Below are positions 15,853-22,261 of a stretch of DNA of 22,261 nt, piece by piece. Within the stretch, counting starts at the first letter, position 1. The number at the start of each line of letters is the position of its first letter. The DNA comes from Streptomyces cellulosae (GTDB lineage: Bacteria > Actinomycetota > Actinomycetes > Streptomycetales > Streptomycetaceae). The stretch covers positions 1-22,261 of the forward strand of contig NZ_JOEV01000074.1 in the NCBI RefSeq assembly GCF_000721105.1, in the 5' to 3' direction. The translations under genes and the position numbers were made by a program. The notes beneath the pieces are model-generated. The model saw only the letters and a list, made by a program, of their open reading frames with translations, was not told where the DNA came from and did not search any database.

Positions 15853-17694
15853 TCAGTCCAGCGTGATGTCCGGCTTGTAGAGGTCCATCCACAGTGCCAG
15901 GTCGAGCGCGCGTTCCAGACCACGCCGTTCCGCCTGCGTGTTCACCGGTACGTCGCGGTCGGCGGCGCGACGGAGGCGTTCGCGGTCGACGAGTTCGAAC
16001 ACCGGGTGGCCGGAGCGGGAGAGGAGGTCCTTGGCCTGGTCCTGGAGCGCGGCCCCGTACTTGGGGTCCTGCGTGGAGGGATAGGGGCTCTTCACCCGGT
16101 CGTACACGGACTGCGGGAGTACGTCAGCCGTCGCCTCGCGCAGCAGGCTCTTTTCCCGGCCGTCGAACGACTTCAGCGCCCAGGGCGTGTTGTAGACGTA
16201 CTCGACGAGGCGGTGGTCGCAGAACGGCACCCTCACCTCCAGGCCGACAGCCATGCTCGCGCGGTCCTTTCGGTCGAGCAGGATGCGCACGAACCGGGTC
16301 AGATGGAGGTGGCAGATCGTCCGCATGCGGAACTCGAAGTCGCTCTCCCCGTCGAGACGACGGATGCCCGCGACAGCGCCTGCATAGCCGTCGGCGACAT
16401 AGGCCTCCAGGTTCATGGCGTCGAGCAGTTCCGGGCGCAGGACCTCGGCGTCCTCCCCGAAGTGCCGGCCGAGGCTCACCAGCCAGGGGAAGGTGCCGCC
16501 ACGGCGGGCCTCCTCGTCGAAGAACTGAAGGTAACCGCCGAAGACCTCGTCGGCGGACTCGCCCGAGAGGGCGACGGTGGACTGGTCGCGGATGGCCCGG
16601 AACAGCAGGTAGAGCGAGGCGTCCATGTCTCCCAGGCCGGCGGGCAGGTCGCGGGCGCGGATCACCTTGGCGCGGATGTCGGGGTCCGCCAATGCCCGTG
16701 AGTCCAGCACGATGTCCTGGTGCTCGGTCCCCGCCCTGCGCGCCACGTCGTGGACGTACGGAGTGTCGGGCGTACCCCGCAGCTCGTCGGCGATGAAGTG
16801 GTCGCTCTGCCCGACGAAGTCCACGGCGAAACTGCGCACCTTTTCGCCGTGCCGGCCCAGTTGTCGGGCGGCCAGCGCGGTCATGGCGGAGGAGTCCAGG
16901 CCGCCGGAGAGCAGCATGCAGCGAGGCACGTCGGCGACGAGCTGACGGCGCACGATGTCGTCGAGGAGGGAGCGGACGGTGGCGACGGTGGTGTCGCGGT
17001 CGTCGGTGTGCGGCCGGGTCTCCAGCTGCCAGTAGGCCCGCCGGCGCAGACCCGAGCGGTCGACGGTCACGACGGTCCCCGGCTCGACCTCGTTCATGCC
17101 TTCCCAGACGGCGTGTCCGGGTGTCTTGATCATCGTGAACAGTTCGCGCAGGCCGTTCAGGCCGACCCGGGCGGGAGCCAGCGGGTTGGCCAGGATCGCC
17201 TTGGGCTCGGAGCCGAAGAGGACGCCGTCGGGCGTACGGAAGTAGTAGAAGGGCTTGATCCCCATACGGTCGCGGATCATCACCAGCTTGTCCTGGCGTT
17301 GGTCCCAGACCGCGAAGGCGTACATGCCGTTGAGGCGGTCGGCGACCTGCTCGCCCCATTCGAGGTAGCCGCGCAGGACGACCTCGGTGTCGGAGTCGGT
17401 GGCGAAGCGGTGGCCGCGGTCGGTCAGTTCACGGCGCAGCTCGGTGAAGTTGTAGGCCTCGCCCGAGTAGACGAGGGCGACGGTCCCGTTCGGCGTGTCG
17501 GCGGTCATCGGCTGGGAGCCGCCCGGCAGGTCGATGATCGCCAGCCTGCGGTGCCCGAGGGCGGCCGGTCCCTGGACCCAGGTGCCGCGGTCGTCGGGGC
17601 CGCGGCAGGCCATCGTCTCGGTCATTGCATCCAATGTGACGGCCTCGGCGCGCAGGTCGCGGTCGAAGGAGACCCAGCCGGTGATGCCGCACAT
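15853..17694 (-). CDS. asnB: asparagine synthetase (glutamine-hydrolysing)
   Basis: This 613-residue cytoplasmic enzyme should convert aspartate, glutamine and ATP to asparagine, glutamate, AMP and PPi. The N-terminal glutaminase domain (about 2-215) starts with the catalytic Cys2 (MCGITGW) and has CRGPDDRG at 30-37, GHRRLAIID at 47-55 and the YSGEAYNF loop at 76-83; the Asn of the E. coli NGE motif is Ser here, which I recall as common in actinobacterial members. The synthetase domain has the PP-loop SGGLDSS at 263-269 and SGESADEVFGGY, then RMTICHLH-like and RVPFCDHRLVEY motifs. The start has a strong AGGAGGT six bases upstream. It is monocistronic. A role in a peptide pathway is possible, but no such genes adjoin it. 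Confidence 0.93.
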   Translation of the reverse strand: MCGITGWVSFDRDLRAEAVTLDAMTETMACRGPDDRGTWVQGPAALGHRRLAIIDLPGGSQPMTADTPNGTVALVYSGEAYNFTELRRELTDRGHRFATDSDTEVVLRGYLEWGEQVADRLNGMYAFAVWDQRQDKLVMIRDRMGIKPFYYFRTPDGVLFGSEPKAILANPLAPARVGLNGLRELFTMIKTPGHAVWEGMNEVEPGTVVTVDRSGLRRRAYWQLETRPHTDDRDTTVATVRSLLDDIVRRQLVADVPRCMLLSGGLDSSAMTALAARQLGRHGEKVRSFAVDFVGQSDHFIADELRGTPDTPYVHDVARRAGTEHQDIVLDSRALADPDIRAKVIRARDLPAGLGDMDASLYLLFRAIRDQSTVALSGESADEVFGGYLQFFDEEARRGGTFPWLVSLGRHFGEDAEVLRPELLDAMNLEAYVADGYAGAVAGIRRLDGESDFEFRMRTICHLHLTRFVRILLDRKDRASMAVGLEVRVPFCDHRLVEYVYNTPWALKSFDGREKSLLREATADVLPQSVYDRVKSPYPSTQDPKYGAALQDQAKDLLSRSGHPVFELVDRERLRRAADRDVPVNTQAERRGLERALDLALWMDLYKPDITLD

Positions 17695-17706
17695 GTGTTA
17701 CCTCCT

Positions 17707-18312
17707 ACTTCAGTCCGCCCGGGCAACGCTCCCCTACCTGCAGTTTTCCACCTTCGGGGCCGACGCCACGACAAACCAGTTGTATTTGACATCTACCTGA
17801 CGAGGGTGCGTCGCGCTGCGGAGCCGGTCAACACGGCTGTAACCCGCATGCCCCCGACACCCGACAGTTTCAGCCGCACTTTGCATACGCGAAACCCAGG
17901 CGGCCCCGTCCTGCCGGGGGCCTGCCATCAGGAACCAGCCACAGGCAAAAACTTCCCCATCATCCGGCGCACTGCCGCTCACTCGCCACCCACCAGCGCT
18001 CTCGGGCACACCATGGCTGCCGCGACGGCCGACCGGTACCGGTGCGGGCGCGATGTGGTGGGCGCTGAGGATGAGATCGGCCCGGCGCGAGGGGATCGAA
18101 GCGGCATCGCGCTGGTACGTGATCCGAGGGGGTCGCCGTCCTGCCCGCCGCTACTCAGCTCGACGACGCGAGCGGACCTCGACATTGCCACCCTGGAGAA
18201 GACCGCTGCCCGAAGCTCTGCGCCGGGTCCCGCTGTACGTAGGCCGCGACCGGCACCCCGCCGGCAACGCGCGGGCTCCGAGGATCACTTGCTTGCCGGG
18301 CCCGCAGGTTGT
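17707..18312. other. long intergenic region, nothing firmly recognised
   Basis: This gap lies between the asparagine synthetase start and the AraC gene's stop; both genes run leftward. A TTGACA occurs at 17786-17791 on the plus strand, but no matching -10 or rightward gene follows. Short frames at 17979-18191 (-) and 18053-18559 (+) are Arg-rich and not protein-like. Confidence 0.5.
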
Positions 18313-19206
18313 TCACGATGCGGGACGGCCCAGAGTTCGGGCGCGGAATGCACCCGGCGTCATTCGGGTCCGCAGGCGGAAGAACTTGCCGAAGTCGCTG
18401 GGGTCCGCGAACCCCAGCCGGTCGGCGACCGTCTTGGCGGGCAGGCGGCTGTGCTGCAGCAGACGTTTGGCCTCCAGCAGAACCCGCTCGTCGATGTACT
18501 GTTTCGCGCTCATCCCCGTAGCCGCGCGGGTCGCGCGGGTCAGTGTGCGGGCGCTGTAGCCGAGCGAGCCCGCGTAGTCCTCCACCCGCCGGGTCACCGC
18601 GTGGTCGCGCTCCACCGCCTCGTACAGGCGCCGGAACACCTCACCCGCCGTGCCTTCGTGCGGCTGTCCGCCCAGCACCCGTGCCAATCGCAGGACCAGC
18701 ACGGACACCAGGTGCCGCAGCACCTCGACGTGCGAGGCGAGCGGCAGAGAGGCCATCGCCCCGAACTCGAAAGCCAGATGCTCCAGCGCGTGCCGCAGGG
18801 CTTCCGCGTCCTCGCCCGTCGGCAGCAGCGGCCGCTGCTGGAACGGTGGGTCCATGGCTGCCGCCGCCACCGTCGCCGGCGGCAGGAAACCGGACTGGAA
18901 CACCACGATCGCCCCGTCCGCCTCGCGGATGTCGGGGCCGAACCGCTGTACCTGCCCGGGCCGGATCCACAGCCAGGAGCCGGGGGGCAGTTCGTGCTCG
19001 ACGAAGTCCACCGCGAGCCGCAGCGACCGCTCACGGACGGCGATCAGCTGGTGGAAGGCCGGGCGCAGCGGGGCGTACGGGTCGTTGCCGTGGCGCAGGG
19101 CGCGAGCGGCGAGGCCCGAGAGTTCCACCACCTCGACACCTGCGGGCGCGCCGACGGTCGCCGTGTACGGCAGGTCCTTGACCTCATGGTGTCCGTTTTT
19201 GCCCAT
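18313..19206 (-). CDS. AraC-family transcriptional regulator
   Basis: This 297-residue regulator has a C-terminal AraC DNA-binding domain with two helix-turn-helix units, at about 207-228 (RRVEDYAGSLGYSARTLTRA) and 256-279 (PAKTVADRLGFADPSDFGKF), ending with the family signature FFRLRTRMTPGAFR. The N-terminal 180 residues include a cupin-like ligand region (LPPGSWLWIRPGQVQRFG) and a helical linker, as in AraC proteins that bind small aromatic or sugar ligands. The start ATG 19206 has no strong ribosome-binding site and no upstream in-frame start; TACGCT lies just upstream, so the mRNA leader may be very short. It is divergent from the decarboxylase operon (106-base gap), making it the likely phenolic-acid-responsive activator. 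Confidence 0.92.
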   Translation of the reverse strand: MGKNGHHEVKDLPYTATVGAPAGVEVVELSGLAARALRHGNDPYAPLRPAFHQLIAVRERSLRLAVDFVEHELPPGSWLWIRPGQVQRFGPDIREADGAIVVFQSGFLPPATVAAAAMDPPFQQRPLLPTGEDAEALRHALEHLAFEFGAMASLPLASHVEVLRHLVSVLVLRLARVLGGQPHEGTAGEVFRRLYEAVERDHAVTRRVEDYAGSLGYSARTLTRATRAATGMSAKQYIDERVLLEAKRLLQHSRLPAKTVADRLGFADPSDFGKFFRLRTRMTPGAFRARTLGRPAS

Positions 19207-19247
19207 CGCGAGTCCCGAGCGTACCGTCGTCGTCCCCGATTCGCCTC

Positions 19248-19253
19248 CTAGCG
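19248..19253 (+). promoter_or_regulatory. possible -10 of the decarboxylase operon
   Basis: A TAGCGT hexamer in the AraC/operon gap fits the actinomycete TAGNNT -10. No good -35 lies 17 bases upstream, as expected if an AraC activator is needed. It would start mRNA about 50 bases before the GTG at 19313. Position is approximate. Confidence 0.3.
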
Positions 19254-19312
19254 TGGAAGGAGCCGAGCAAGACGGCGAAGACTCAGGTCATCGAGGTGTG
19301 AGGAGTAGGACG

Positions 19313-19909
19313 GTGCGGCTGATCGTGGGGATGACAGGGGCGACCGGTGCCATCATCGGGGTGCGGCTCCTGGAGCACCTGCGCGAACTGCCGGACGTGG
19401 AGACCCATCTCGTCCTGTCCCGGTGGGCTCGCAGCACCATCGAACTGGAGACAGGTCTCTCGGTGGCCGACGTGAACGCCCTCGCCGATGTCTCGCACAG
19501 CCCCGACGACCAGGGCGCCAGCATCTCCTCGGGCTCGTTCCGTACTGACGGCATGGTCGTCGTGCCCTGCTCCATGAAGACGCTGGCCGGTATCCGCGCC
19601 GGATACGCGGAGGGGCTCGTGGCCCGCGCGGCCGACGTGGTCCTCAAGGAGCACCGCAGGCTGGTCCTCGTGCCGCGGGAGACACCCCTGAGCGAGATCC
19701 ACCTGGAGAACATGCTCGCTCTCGCCCGGCTCGGGGTGCGGATGGTGCCGCCCATGCCTGCCTTCTACAACCACCCCGCCGGTGTGGACGACATCGTCGA
19801 CCACATCACCTCGCGCGTCCTCGACCAGTTCGACCTGCCGGCACCCGCGGCCAGGCGCTGGGAGGGCATGCGCGCGGCCCGCGCGGCCGGGCGCCCCACA
19901 GCCGCCTGA
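19313..19909 (+). CDS. vdcB: UbiX-like flavin prenyltransferase (VdcB type)
   Basis: This 198-residue protein is a UbiX-family flavin prenyltransferase. It should join a dimethylallyl group to FMN to give the prenylated FMN cofactor needed by UbiD-type decarboxylases. MRLIVGMTGATGAIIGVRLL is the FMN-binding N-terminus; SGSFRTDGMVVVPCSMKTLA is the conserved second block; KEHRRLVLVPRETPLSEIHL and MVPPMPAFYNHP complete the family pattern, including the Arg-Glu-Thr-Pro segment. The GTG start is set by AGGAG seven bases upstream. It is first in an operon with UbiD-like and small Cys-rich genes, the order described for vdcB-vdcC-vdcD of Streptomyces sp. D7 (vanillate decarboxylation); the sp. D7 protein is about the same size. 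Confidence 0.92.
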   Translation: MRLIVGMTGATGAIIGVRLLEHLRELPDVETHLVLSRWARSTIELETGLSVADVNALADVSHSPDDQGASISSGSFRTDGMVVVPCSMKTLAGIRAGYAEGLVARAADVVLKEHRRLVLVPRETPLSEIHLENMLALARLGVRMVPPMPAFYNHPAGVDDIVDHITSRVLDQFDLPAPAARRWEGMRAARAAGRPTAA

Positions 19910-20032
19910 CGCTCTGTCCCTTGCCGACGCCAGGCACCCCACCGTCGCCGGCACCGCCGTCCCGGCCGACCCGGATGCCGATGTCCGAGCCGCTCGGCAC
20001 CCCGTCGTCCCGTCGCCCCGAAGGAGTTCAAC

Positions 20033-21460
20033 ATGGCCTACGACGACCTGCGCGATTTCCTCGTCGCCCTCGACAAGGAGGGCCAACTCCTGCACATCAC
20101 GGACGAGGTCCTGCCCGAACCGGACCTGGCCGCGGCCGCCAACGCGGCCGGACGTATCGGCGAGGGCGCCCCCGCCCTCTACTTCGACAACGTCACGGGC
20201 TTCACCGACGCCCGGATAGCGCTCAACGTGCACGGTTCCTGGGCCAACCACGCCCTCGCCCTCGGTCTGCCCAAGAACACCCCGGTCAAGGAGCAGGTCG
20301 AGGTCTTCGCCGCCCGCTGGGACGCGTTTCCCGTACCGCCCGAGCGTCGCGAGGACGCCCCGTGGCGCGAGAACACACAGGAGGGCGAGGACGTCGACCT
20401 CTTCTCCGTGCTGCCGCTCTTCCGCCTCAACGACGGTGACGGCGGCTTCTACCTCGACAAGGCCTCCGTCGTCTCCCGCGACCCCGACGCCCCCGACGAC
20501 TTCGGCAAGCAGAACGTCGGCACGTACCGCATCGAGGTCATCGGCACGAACCGCCTGGCGTTCCAGCCGGTCCCCGTGCACGACGTCGCACTGCATCTGC
20601 GCGCGGCGGAGGAGCGCGGCGAGGACCTGCCCATCGCCATCACCCTCGGCAACGACCCGGTGATGGCGATCGTGGCCGGCATGCCGATGGCGTACGACCA
20701 GAGCGAGTACGAGATGGCCGGTGCGCTGCGCGGTGCGCCGGCCCCCATCGCCACCGCGCCGTTGACGGGGTTCGACGTGCCCTGGGGCAGCGAGGTCGTC
20801 ATCGAAGGCGTGGTCGAGTCCCGCAAGCGGCAGATCGAAGGCCCCTTCGGTGAGTTCACCGGCCACTACTCGGGCGGCCGGCGTATGCCCGTCATCCGTG
20901 TCGAACGGATCTCGTATCGCACGAACCCGGTCTTCGAGTCCCTCTACCTCGGCATGCCGTGGACCGAAGTCGACTACCTGGTGGGCCCCAACACCTGCGT
21001 ACCGCTGCTCAAGCAGCTGCGTGCCGAGTTCCCGGAGGTTCAGGCCGTCAACGCCATGTACACCCATGGACTGCTGGTGGTCATCTCCACGGCCAAGCGG
21101 TACGGCGGGTTCGCCAAGGCCGTGGGCATGCGCGCCATGACCACGCCGCACGGCCTCGGCTATGTCAGCCAGGTGATCCTCGTCGATGAGGACGTCGACC
21201 CCTTCGACCTTCCGCAGGTCATGTGGGCGATGTCCGCGAAGGTCAACCCGCGCGAGGACGTCCTCGTCCTGCCCAACCTCTCGGTCGTCGAACTCGCCCC
21301 GGCCGCACAACCGGCCGGCGTCACCAGCAAGATGATCATCGACGCCACTACCCCGGTCGCCCCCGACACCCGGGGCAACTTCTCCACCCCGGCCAAGGAT
21401 CTCCACGAGACCAGGGAATGGACGGTCAGGCTCCAGCGACTCCTCGCCGACCGCATCTGA
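20033..21460 (+). CDS. vdcC: UbiD-family non-oxidative hydroxyarylic acid decarboxylase (VdcC type)
   Basis: This 475-residue cytoplasmic enzyme is a prenyl-FMN-dependent UbiD-family decarboxylase. NVGTYRIEV at about 161-169 provides the conserved Arg of the Glu-Arg-Glu network, and EGPFGEFTGHYSGG at 269-282 provides both Glu (269 and 274, spaced as in other UbiD enzymes). Other family blocks are PVKEQVEVFAARWDAFPVPP, VIRVERISYRTNPVFES and QVILVDEDVDPFDLPQVMWA. The length equals the 475 residues I recall for VdcC of Streptomyces sp. D7, which turns vanillate into guaiacol; 4-hydroxybenzoate is another possible substrate. The start has AAGGAG seven bases upstream. It lies 123 bases after vdcB and 30 bases before vdcD. 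Confidence 0.93.
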   Translation: MAYDDLRDFLVALDKEGQLLHITDEVLPEPDLAAAANAAGRIGEGAPALYFDNVTGFTDARIALNVHGSWANHALALGLPKNTPVKEQVEVFAARWDAFPVPPERREDAPWRENTQEGEDVDLFSVLPLFRLNDGDGGFYLDKASVVSRDPDAPDDFGKQNVGTYRIEVIGTNRLAFQPVPVHDVALHLRAAEERGEDLPIAITLGNDPVMAIVAGMPMAYDQSEYEMAGALRGAPAPIATAPLTGFDVPWGSEVVIEGVVESRKRQIEGPFGEFTGHYSGGRRMPVIRVERISYRTNPVFESLYLGMPWTEVDYLVGPNTCVPLLKQLRAEFPEVQAVNAMYTHGLLVVISTAKRYGGFAKAVGMRAMTTPHGLGYVSQVILVDEDVDPFDLPQVMWAMSAKVNPREDVLVLPNLSVVELAPAAQPAGVTSKMIIDATTPVAPDTRGNFSTPAKDLHETREWTVRLQRLLADRI

Positions 21461-21490
21461 TCCCCCCGCACCCTCGCAAGGAGCTTCGCC

Positions 21491-21745
21491 ATGACCGATG
21501 GCATCATCTGCCCCCGCTGCACCTGCGAAACCGTGGGCACGCTCGCCACGTCGCCCGTGCCCGGCGTCTGGGACGTCCTGCAGTGCCACCGGTGCCTGTA
21601 CACCTGGCGCACCACCGAACCCGCCCGCCGCACCAGCCGCACCGCTTATCCCGAGCAGTTCAGGATGAGCGCCGAGGACATCGACAACGCGATCGAGGTG
21701 CCCTCGATACCTCCCCTCCGCACGCCGGACGAGCGGGGTGCGTGA
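21491..21745 (+). CDS. vdcD: small Cys-rich subunit of the decarboxylase (VdcD type)
   Basis: This 84-residue protein is third in the operon. It has CPRCTC at residues 7-12 and CHRC at 32-35, a zinc-ribbon-like pair of Cys knuckles, then YTWRTTEPARRTSRTAYPEQ and an acidic C-terminus. VdcD-type proteins (about 75-85 residues) accompany VdcB/VdcC-like pairs in several bacteria and help decarboxylase activity, though their exact role is unclear. Direct metal binding is inferred from the Cys spacing. The start follows AAGGAG at a normal distance. No strong terminator follows; a weak stem CGGCC/GGCCG at 21757-21774 is the only candidate. Confidence 0.88.
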   Translation: MTDGIICPRCTCETVGTLATSPVPGVWDVLQCHRCLYTWRTTEPARRTSRTAYPEQFRMSAEDIDNAIEVPSIPPLRTPDERGA

Positions 21746-22238
21746 CCGCGCGTCGACGGCCAACTGATCGGCCGCGGCGGTGACTTCGCCGGCAGGGCTC
21801 CGGCAGCTTCGCGCCTTGCGGGGGCGACCCCATGGTGCGGGTCGTGCTGCCGGCCGACCCGGTGTCGGGCGTCCGCGGCAGGCAGCCGTCACGCCGCTGT
21901 GCGCGCCGTGCGTCAGGAGTTCGGTCGGCGCCGACGCGTTTCACGGCCAGGGACAGCACGGCCGCCGCAGTACCCCCACCGGGAGCCGTTCGGGAACGCC
22001 CGCCCCGTGGCGGGACGGCGGGACGGCGGTGCGGCGGTGCGGCGGTGCGGCGGTGCGGCGGTGCGGCGGCCGAACCGGTGGTCGAGGCGGGTGGTGGCGG
22101 TGGAGTGACGTGAGTACGCCGAGCAGATGGCTCGGATGAGTTCGCGGCCGCTGCGGTGACCCGGTTAGGGCCTGTTGCGAAAGTGCCGTTAGTTGCTGCT
22201 GTGAGTGCTGATGCGGCTAGCTGCTACCTTCCGGAGCC
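21746..22238. other. intergenic region with tandem repeat, no gene seen
   Basis: No convincing gene lies here. Frames across 21780-22139 are Arg/Gly-rich and are kept open by the 8-bp array at 22011-22066. From about 22165 the sequence GGGCCTGTTGCGAAAGT looks like an IS end. Confidence 0.5.
22011..22066. repeat. 8-bp tandem repeat, seven units
   Basis: Two CGGGACGG units (22011-22026) are followed by five CGGTGCGG units (22027-22066), seven head-to-tail 8-bp repeats. Length changes here would shift frame, but no gene crosses it. Confidence 0.95.
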
Positions 22239-22261
22239 ATGACCGACAAGGTGTATGTGGG
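22166..22261 (+). mobile_element. probable left end of an insertion sequence with transposase start
   Basis: GGGCCTGTTGCGAAAGT at about 22166-22182 resembles the terminal inverted repeat of IS5-family elements. After a short leader, CCGGAG precedes ATG at 22239, giving MTDKVYV before the window ends. This matches my memory of short IS5-type transposase starts in Streptomyces, but seven residues cannot prove it. An ordinary gene start is the alternative. Confidence 0.45.

Noticed and set aside
17786..17791. TTGACA as a promoter -35
   Set aside because: No -10 at a suitable distance and no rightward gene follows.
19283..21892. Long open frame on the minus strand (869 codons)
   Set aside because: It is the shadow of the vdcBCD-type genes on the plus strand, Gly/Arg/Asp-rich and without family motifs; long antisense frames are normal in high-GC DNA.

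Overview
The window is high-GC actinomycete DNA, almost certainly from a Streptomyces chromosome. G and C dominate third codon positions, ribosome-binding sites are AAGGAG/GGAGG-type, GTG starts are used, and the products are typical of the genus (DUF4232 lipoprotein, PQQ-repeat Ser/Thr kinase, HxlR/NmrA pair, AraC regulator with a vanillate-decarboxylase-type operon). It reads as accessory, IS-rich DNA. One transposase ends at the left edge, another appears to start at the right edge, and intact genes sit among decayed mobile and chromosomal fragments.

Layout. 1-100: 3' end of an IS5-like transposase. 119-841: lipoprotein. 1665-4067: membrane Ser/Thr kinase with an outer PQQ-type propeller. 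4213-4520: decayed replication-relaxation gene. 4542-5141: polytopic membrane protein. 5308-5480: decayed IS5-type transposase. 5593-6543 (-): short-chain dehydrogenase. 6959-7795 (-): orphan ATP-grasp protein. 7901-8034: IS256-type remnant running into a 9-bp tandem array. 8196-8891: alpha/beta hydrolase. 8938-9270 (-): ISL3-type remnant. 9319-9735 (-): small membrane protein. 9953-10549: broken PEBP-family gene joined to a truncated DtxR/IdeR gene, then a 50-bp perfect palindrome. 10874-12600 (-): rifampicin-monooxygenase-like FAD enzyme preceded by a candidate 18-aa leader peptide and hairpin. 13032-14416: divergent NmrA-like reductase and HxlR regulator. 14584-14919 and 15098-15418 (-): small conserved-looking proteins. 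15853-17694 (-): asparagine synthetase. 18313-19206 (-): AraC regulator, divergent from a vdcB-vdcC-vdcD-type operon at 19313-21745. 22011-22066: 8-bp tandem array. 22239 onward: start of a probable transposase.

How the genes work together. The clearest unit is the decarboxylase operon. The UbiX-like protein is expected to make prenylated FMN for the UbiD-like decarboxylase, the small Cys-rich third protein accompanies them, and the divergent AraC protein probably senses the phenolic acid. The second unit is the divergent HxlR/NmrA pair with a shared palindrome, a common electrophile or redox-sensing arrangement. The monooxygenase stands alone, and its upstream region looks like a dedicated regulatory leader; this is the best candidate for something undescribed. 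Most other genes appear to be singletons separated by debris.
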